Assembly (NCBI RefSeq): GCF_004330295.1
Contig: NZ_SJOJ01000007.1
Location: 123,420-187,419, forward strand
Length of the DNA: 64,000 bases
Source: Rahnella victoriana
Lineage (GTDB): Bacteria; Pseudomonadota; Gammaproteobacteria; Enterobacterales; Enterobacteriaceae
Direction of reading: 5' to 3'
Part shown: positions 60,496 through 64,000 of the stretch, piece after piece
Position numbering within the stretch: the first letter of the stretch is position 1
Layout of the letters: each line of letters opens with the position of its first letter
Made by a program: the position numbers and the translations under genes
Notes under the pieces: generated by a model
The model's database searches: none
What the model was told of the DNA's origin: nothing
The model's input: the letters and a program-made list of their open reading frames with translations, nothing else

Positions 60496-63239
60496 GTCAG
60501 CCTGCAGTCGTAATTTGTCCCCGCTGTCAGCCCTGCGGCCCGGCCATCCTGCCGGTGCGTTATGCCCCGATACCGGACTCACTTTCACCTACACTGCCGG
60601 GATGGGCTAAACCTGAAATCGAGTTCCCTAAAATCTCTGGCTACGACTACGGTTTACGCGCCATGCGCGCCGGTTTTTTATACGTCTGGTACGAAGCCGA
60701 TGCACATTGGGAAACCTGGAGCATCACGCCAGATGGCGGACTATGGAAGCAGAATGACGCCCTCTCCGCACAGCCCAAATACACTTCGGACTGCGAAAGG
60801 GGTTTCCATAAATCCGCCAATATTGAATTCATTGTGCTGGATAAGCTGGCTCTGACCAGCACGCTCTGGCTGGCCTATACACCAGCTAAATGGAACCCGG
60901 CCCTGCTCGACATTTATGCCGCAGATGCCGGTAAACGAAAGGCGCGTATGCAGCAGGTAGAATCCTGGCAATGGACCGCTCCCGAAGAGGAAAAAGGCAT
61001 TGCACAGGCCACGCAGGCGACCCTGCAAACCGTGCTTGATTATCAGCCGCCGGGGCATACCTGTCCCGCCGGGAAGTTACCTTTTTCCACCGATATTTCC
61101 CGTATCAGCGCCATATCCGGCACCTCGCCGTCTTACACTTTTGCGGCCGATGCTGTTCGTCCGCGCACCACACTTTATCCCTGGAGCACGGAACGTGCCG
61201 GAAAAGAAAGTGCCACACTGACCGCTTTAGCATCGCGCGGAACCTTACCCGACGGCACGCCGGTAAAACCGCTTATCATGGCAGTCAATGACCCGATTGG
61301 CATCGCGCATGAGCTGACCGGCTGGTGTGATGACATGACGCTGATGCATAAACGCTACCGCGATGAGCTGGGCGTTGAGTTTGCGACCTATTACGATATC
61401 AAAGGGCTGGAGCGGGTCGTCAGACAGGCTGAAGAACAACTGTTTGACCAGACCTCCCCGGAGAAAGCCTCCCGGCACAGTATTGAAACGGTGCTCAACG
61501 GGGCAGGATTCGACCTGAAGGGGACGACGCCTTCGTATGAAGAACTGGAAAAAATATACGCCAAGAACCGGGCGAAATGGAGACTCGATGCGGCGGAAAA
61601 AGCCTGGAAGAAATATGCGGATAAGTTTAACCAGAGCTGGATCACGGATTTTGAAACCGCTTACGGGGAACTGACCCGTACCGTAGAGGAAAAAATAGGC
61701 ATCCTTATCGGGCTGCGCCTGCTCTGGCTGCAACATCCTTTGTTTATTGCCTGCATTGACGATTTCAACTCCGACCTGACTCAGGACAACCTTAATTACC
61801 GGGAAATGGTCGGTTACGCGCTGGCGTCGATAAATCTGAGCGAGACGGGAAAGGCACAGATTAATACGTGGACCGGCAGCTATTCAACACAGGACAATAA
61901 GAATCTGCTCTGGCGCTATCAGTTCTTCAATAGCCCGGCGGTCATGACCTCCGTCAATCCGTTACTGGCGCAGATAAAAAGTCAGACAGCGCCCACTGCG
62001 GGCGAGCAAATAAAAGCAGATACACAGTTTATCCTGAATAATTTATCGGTCTATGCTGATGCGGTGGACAGAGCCTTAGCCGCCATGATGTCATCCGGTC
62101 AGGCGCAATCCCTGACACAAAGGATTATGGGGTTTGGTGACCGCGCTCTCACCACCATGACCAATCAGGTACTGGCCGGCACCGTGGTGGATACCTTTCA
62201 GGGAAAAGCGCTCAGGGCATTATTTCTTTTAGATTCCGGCGTTGCGAAAGACCAGCTAGCCAAAATGATGAATGACGCAATCGCCCATCCTGCGGGGGAC
62301 AGTATTTTTACGGCTGAAGCGAGGGATAATATACAGAAGGTTCGTGATAACAAAAATAATAATTCAGAAAGAAATTTAAAAGCACTAGACAGATTTAAAG
62401 ATAAATACAATAACCTGACTAATACCCTCGAAGGAAGAGAGTCAATAAAGATATTTCGGGTTAAATCCTTGGGCATAATAATGTATTCGGTACTGGCATT
62501 AAGCCTGGCAGAAAGCAGTAAGGGATCTGTTAAAGATATAACGGCACTGAGCATCCCTTTGTTATTTGTAGGCAGTTCACTTGCAGGCATGATTGAAGAA
62601 GCTTACAGAAACGTTATTGAAGTCGAGATTAAGGCAAATACCTGGAAAATGAGAGCCGCCTCACTGGGGAGCGTTGCTGCCGAACTCACGGTTATTATGG
62701 ATAGTTGCGATATGTTTGAAAAAGGCCGAAAGGAAGGTTGGGTTTCATGGTCAGTCGTTCTTTCATTTGCAAAACTTTCTTCAGATACAGCATTTGCTCT
62801 CAGTACGATGAATGACATTTTACTCAGTAAGAACAAAGTACTGGCTGCGATGGGCAAAGAAGGACTTAAGTTCACACTTTTATCGACAGCTACTGAAGGA
62901 ATAGGATTAGGAGTAACAAGATTAATTGGATATCTCTCAACCTGGCAGGTGATGGTTGCTATAGTTTTCGCTCAGATGTTATATGAAATGCTGGCTGATA
63001 ATGAAATTCAGGACTGGTGTGAACAAACCTTGTTCGGAATAAAATCAAAAAATCATAATACGATGTATTTATCAGCAAAAGACATATCTGCGTTAGTACA
63101 GAAACAGGAAAAAATGTTACATACTGCAATGCAAATAGTATTTAATCTACCACTTTCTGAAGAAGAACTTAAAAAATCAGAGCAAGATAAAATAAAACGC
63201 CAACAGGATATTGCTGATCATTATCGGCTGAAGTATTAA
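60492..63239 (+). CDS. VasX/BTH_I2691-family T6SS effector, probably membrane-targeting
   Basis: 915 aa from the ATG at 60492 with AAGGAG upstream. The N-terminal region (about 1-150) is the VasX N-terminal type: CPRCQPCGPAILPVRYAPIP, YDYGLRAMRAGFLYVWYE and WSITPDGGLW. A long central part (about 180-640) is largely helical. The C-terminal region holds four or five hydrophobic segments near 653-676, 682-701, 752-771 and 817-836, consistent with a colicin-like pore-forming domain as proposed for VasX. From about 62330 the DNA becomes AT-rich, which fits an exchanged toxin tip. No enzymatic motif seen. Confidence 0.82.
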   Translation: MSQPAVVICPRCQPCGPAILPVRYAPIPDSLSPTLPGWAKPEIEFPKISGYDYGLRAMRAGFLYVWYEADAHWETWSITPDGGLWKQNDALSAQPKYTSDCERGFHKSANIEFIVLDKLALTSTLWLAYTPAKWNPALLDIYAADAGKRKARMQQVESWQWTAPEEEKGIAQATQATLQTVLDYQPPGHTCPAGKLPFSTDISRISAISGTSPSYTFAADAVRPRTTLYPWSTERAGKESATLTALASRGTLPDGTPVKPLIMAVNDPIGIAHELTGWCDDMTLMHKRYRDELGVEFATYYDIKGLERVVRQAEEQLFDQTSPEKASRHSIETVLNGAGFDLKGTTPSYEELEKIYAKNRAKWRLDAAEKAWKKYADKFNQSWITDFETAYGELTRTVEEKIGILIGLRLLWLQHPLFIACIDDFNSDLTQDNLNYREMVGYALASINLSETGKAQINTWTGSYSTQDNKNLLWRYQFFNSPAVMTSVNPLLAQIKSQTAPTAGEQIKADTQFILNNLSVYADAVDRALAAMMSSGQAQSLTQRIMGFGDRALTTMTNQVLAGTVVDTFQGKALRALFLLDSGVAKDQLAKMMNDAIAHPAGDSIFTAEARDNIQKVRDNKNNNSERNLKALDRFKDKYNNLTNTLEGRESIKIFRVKSLGIIMYSVLALSLAESSKGSVKDITALSIPLLFVGSSLAGMIEEAYRNVIEVEIKANTWKMRAASLGSVAAELTVIMDSCDMFEKGRKEGWVSWSVVLSFAKLSSDTAFALSTMNDILLSKNKVLAAMGKEGLKFTLLSTATEGIGLGVTRLIGYLSTWQVMVAIVFAQMLYEMLADNEIQDWCEQTLFGIKSKNHNTMYLSAKDISALVQKQEKMLHTAMQIVFNLPLSEEELKKSEQDKIKRQQDIADHYRLKY

Positions 63240-63251
63240 AAGGATTAAATT

Positions 63252-64000
63252 ATGGAAAATGAAACTGAGAAAGAACTCATCAATTATACAAGCTGCTTAC
63301 GCAGTGAATATAAAGACCCGGCCAGATTAAGTGGTTGCCGTGAAAGTTTAGTGATCTATGTTAAATCTTGCCAGGATCAAATCAATGAGTATGACCGCAC
63401 ACATTATCCTTCCGGAAAGGCCGAACCAGTTCATGAAACATGGAAAAACGATTATATCGATGATGTCAGAGGATGCCTTATCAGAGCAAAAGAATACCTC
63501 CGGCAAGTAGAAGCGGAGAAGAATAGCTTCCCTCCCTTACCTGAACTCCCCCCAACAAAGCCATTGATTAAAATCAGTGGCATAGTCGAAGAGCTCTCAG
63601 TCAAAAAGGTCATTGGTTACTTTGATTTCAGTGAATACAGTACCGAGAAAGCCCGTGCAGAGGAGAAAATTAAACGAGATAACGAAGGAGCTTCATTTCT
63701 ATTACTGTTACAATTTTTTGCCGGGGATGCGCCTCACGCACGGTTTAATGATGGCAAGAGAAAAGAAAGTCAATGTATTTACGTCACAGGAAAAGTAGAT
63801 AGCAAAGTCTTCTCAGGATGGTTACGCCATTCGAATATGCAGGTAGGAGACTATGTGGAAATAGCCGCCATGCCGGAAAATAATGAGTATCGCATGTACG
63901 CTGTTGCTAACCCAAAGATGCGTATAATTTCGACCACACAAAATTGTCACTTTGGCAGAAAGTACTCAAACGTTAAAGAATTTACAATCTTAACCGGTGT
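63252..64000 (+). CDS. Probable immunity protein (5' part only)
   Basis: ATG at 63252 with AAAGGA upstream, 12 bases after the effector stop. The frame is open to the window end (249 codons) and continues beyond. Visible part: a helical Lys/Glu-rich N-terminal third with several Cys, a short Pro-rich linker (PPLPELPPTKP), then a predicted beta-rich part (ISGIVEELSV, CIYVTGKVDSKVFSGWL, VGDYVEIAAM). No signal peptide or membrane segment in the visible part, which is unusual for immunity to a pore-former acting on the inner membrane. The role is inferred from position only. Confidence 0.5.
   Translation, partial: MENETEKELINYTSCLRSEYKDPARLSGCRESLVIYVKSCQDQINEYDRTHYPSGKAEPVHETWKNDYIDDVRGCLIRAKEYLRQVEAEKNSFPPLPELPPTKPLIKISGIVEELSVKKVIGYFDFSEYSTEKARAEEKIKRDNEGASFLLLLQFFAGDAPHARFNDGKRKESQCIYVTGKVDSKVFSGWLRHSNMQVGDYVEIAAMPENNEYRMYAVANPKMRIISTTQNCHFGRKYSNVKEFTILTG

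Overview
The window is a 64 kb chromosomal segment of an Enterobacterales bacterium. Protein sequences and gene order (ygiM-cca, uppP, folB, plsY, tsaD, rpsU-dnaG-rpoD, mug, tRNA-Ile2) closely follow Escherichia coli. The accessory content (RpfF/RpfR signalling pair, two enterobactin-esterase-like genes, a VgrG island) points more to a plant- or environment-associated member of Yersiniaceae such as Rahnella. That genus-level placement is inference only, because no rRNA gene is present.

Layout: (1) 1-9770, a conserved housekeeping block with the macromolecular-synthesis operon rpsU-dnaG-rpoD. (2) 9812-13616, an accessory patch: a minus-strand set of a Mor-like regulator, a RhiA-like protein and a small clan-CD (caspase-like) protein, followed by mug, tRNA-Ile2 and a small secreted protein. 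(3) 14031-25626, a Fur-controlled iron island: a periplasmic Fes-like esterase, a FhuA-type TonB-dependent receptor, fepB-fepD-fepG-fepC, then divergent fes and fepA. No siderophore biosynthesis genes lie in the window. (4) 25694-30396, gdhA, an O6-methylguanine methyltransferase, a DUF2000 protein and an AraC regulator whose 5' end has been directly duplicated, then a small phage-like regulatory cassette: a structured RNA with the architecture of a C4 antisense RNA, a 26-codon leader ORF and an SfsB/Ner-like DNA-binding gene, bordered by inverted REP-like repeats. (5) 30431-46897, the maltose/maltodextrin system as one cluster: malM-lamB-malK, malEFG, malQ-malP and malT. In E. coli these are two separate loci (malB and malA). 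A hipB gene with a decapitated hipA sits between the two halves. (6) 47149-55739, yjcB, bglX, the convergent pair rpfR (FI-PAS-GGDEF-EAL) and rpfF (DSF-family synthase), and fadH. (7) 56288-64000, a type VI secretion island: TssL-like protein, VgrG with DUF2345 tail, DUF4123 adaptor, a VasX/BTH_I2691-type membrane-active effector and a probable immunity gene that runs off the window.

How the parts work together: FepA, the second receptor and FepBDGC import ferric catecholates, while Fes in the cytoplasm and its exported homologue would release iron. LamB, MalEFGK, MalP, MalQ and MalT import and degrade maltodextrins. RpfF makes a fatty-acid signal that RpfR would read out as a change in cyclic-di-GMP. 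VgrG, DUF4123 and the effector form one delivery unit of the T6SS. The most unusual item is the C4-like RNA at 29786-29864, whose two unpaired segments are exactly complementary to two downstream sites, one of them covering the ribosome binding site of the leader ORF that overlaps the SfsB-like gene.
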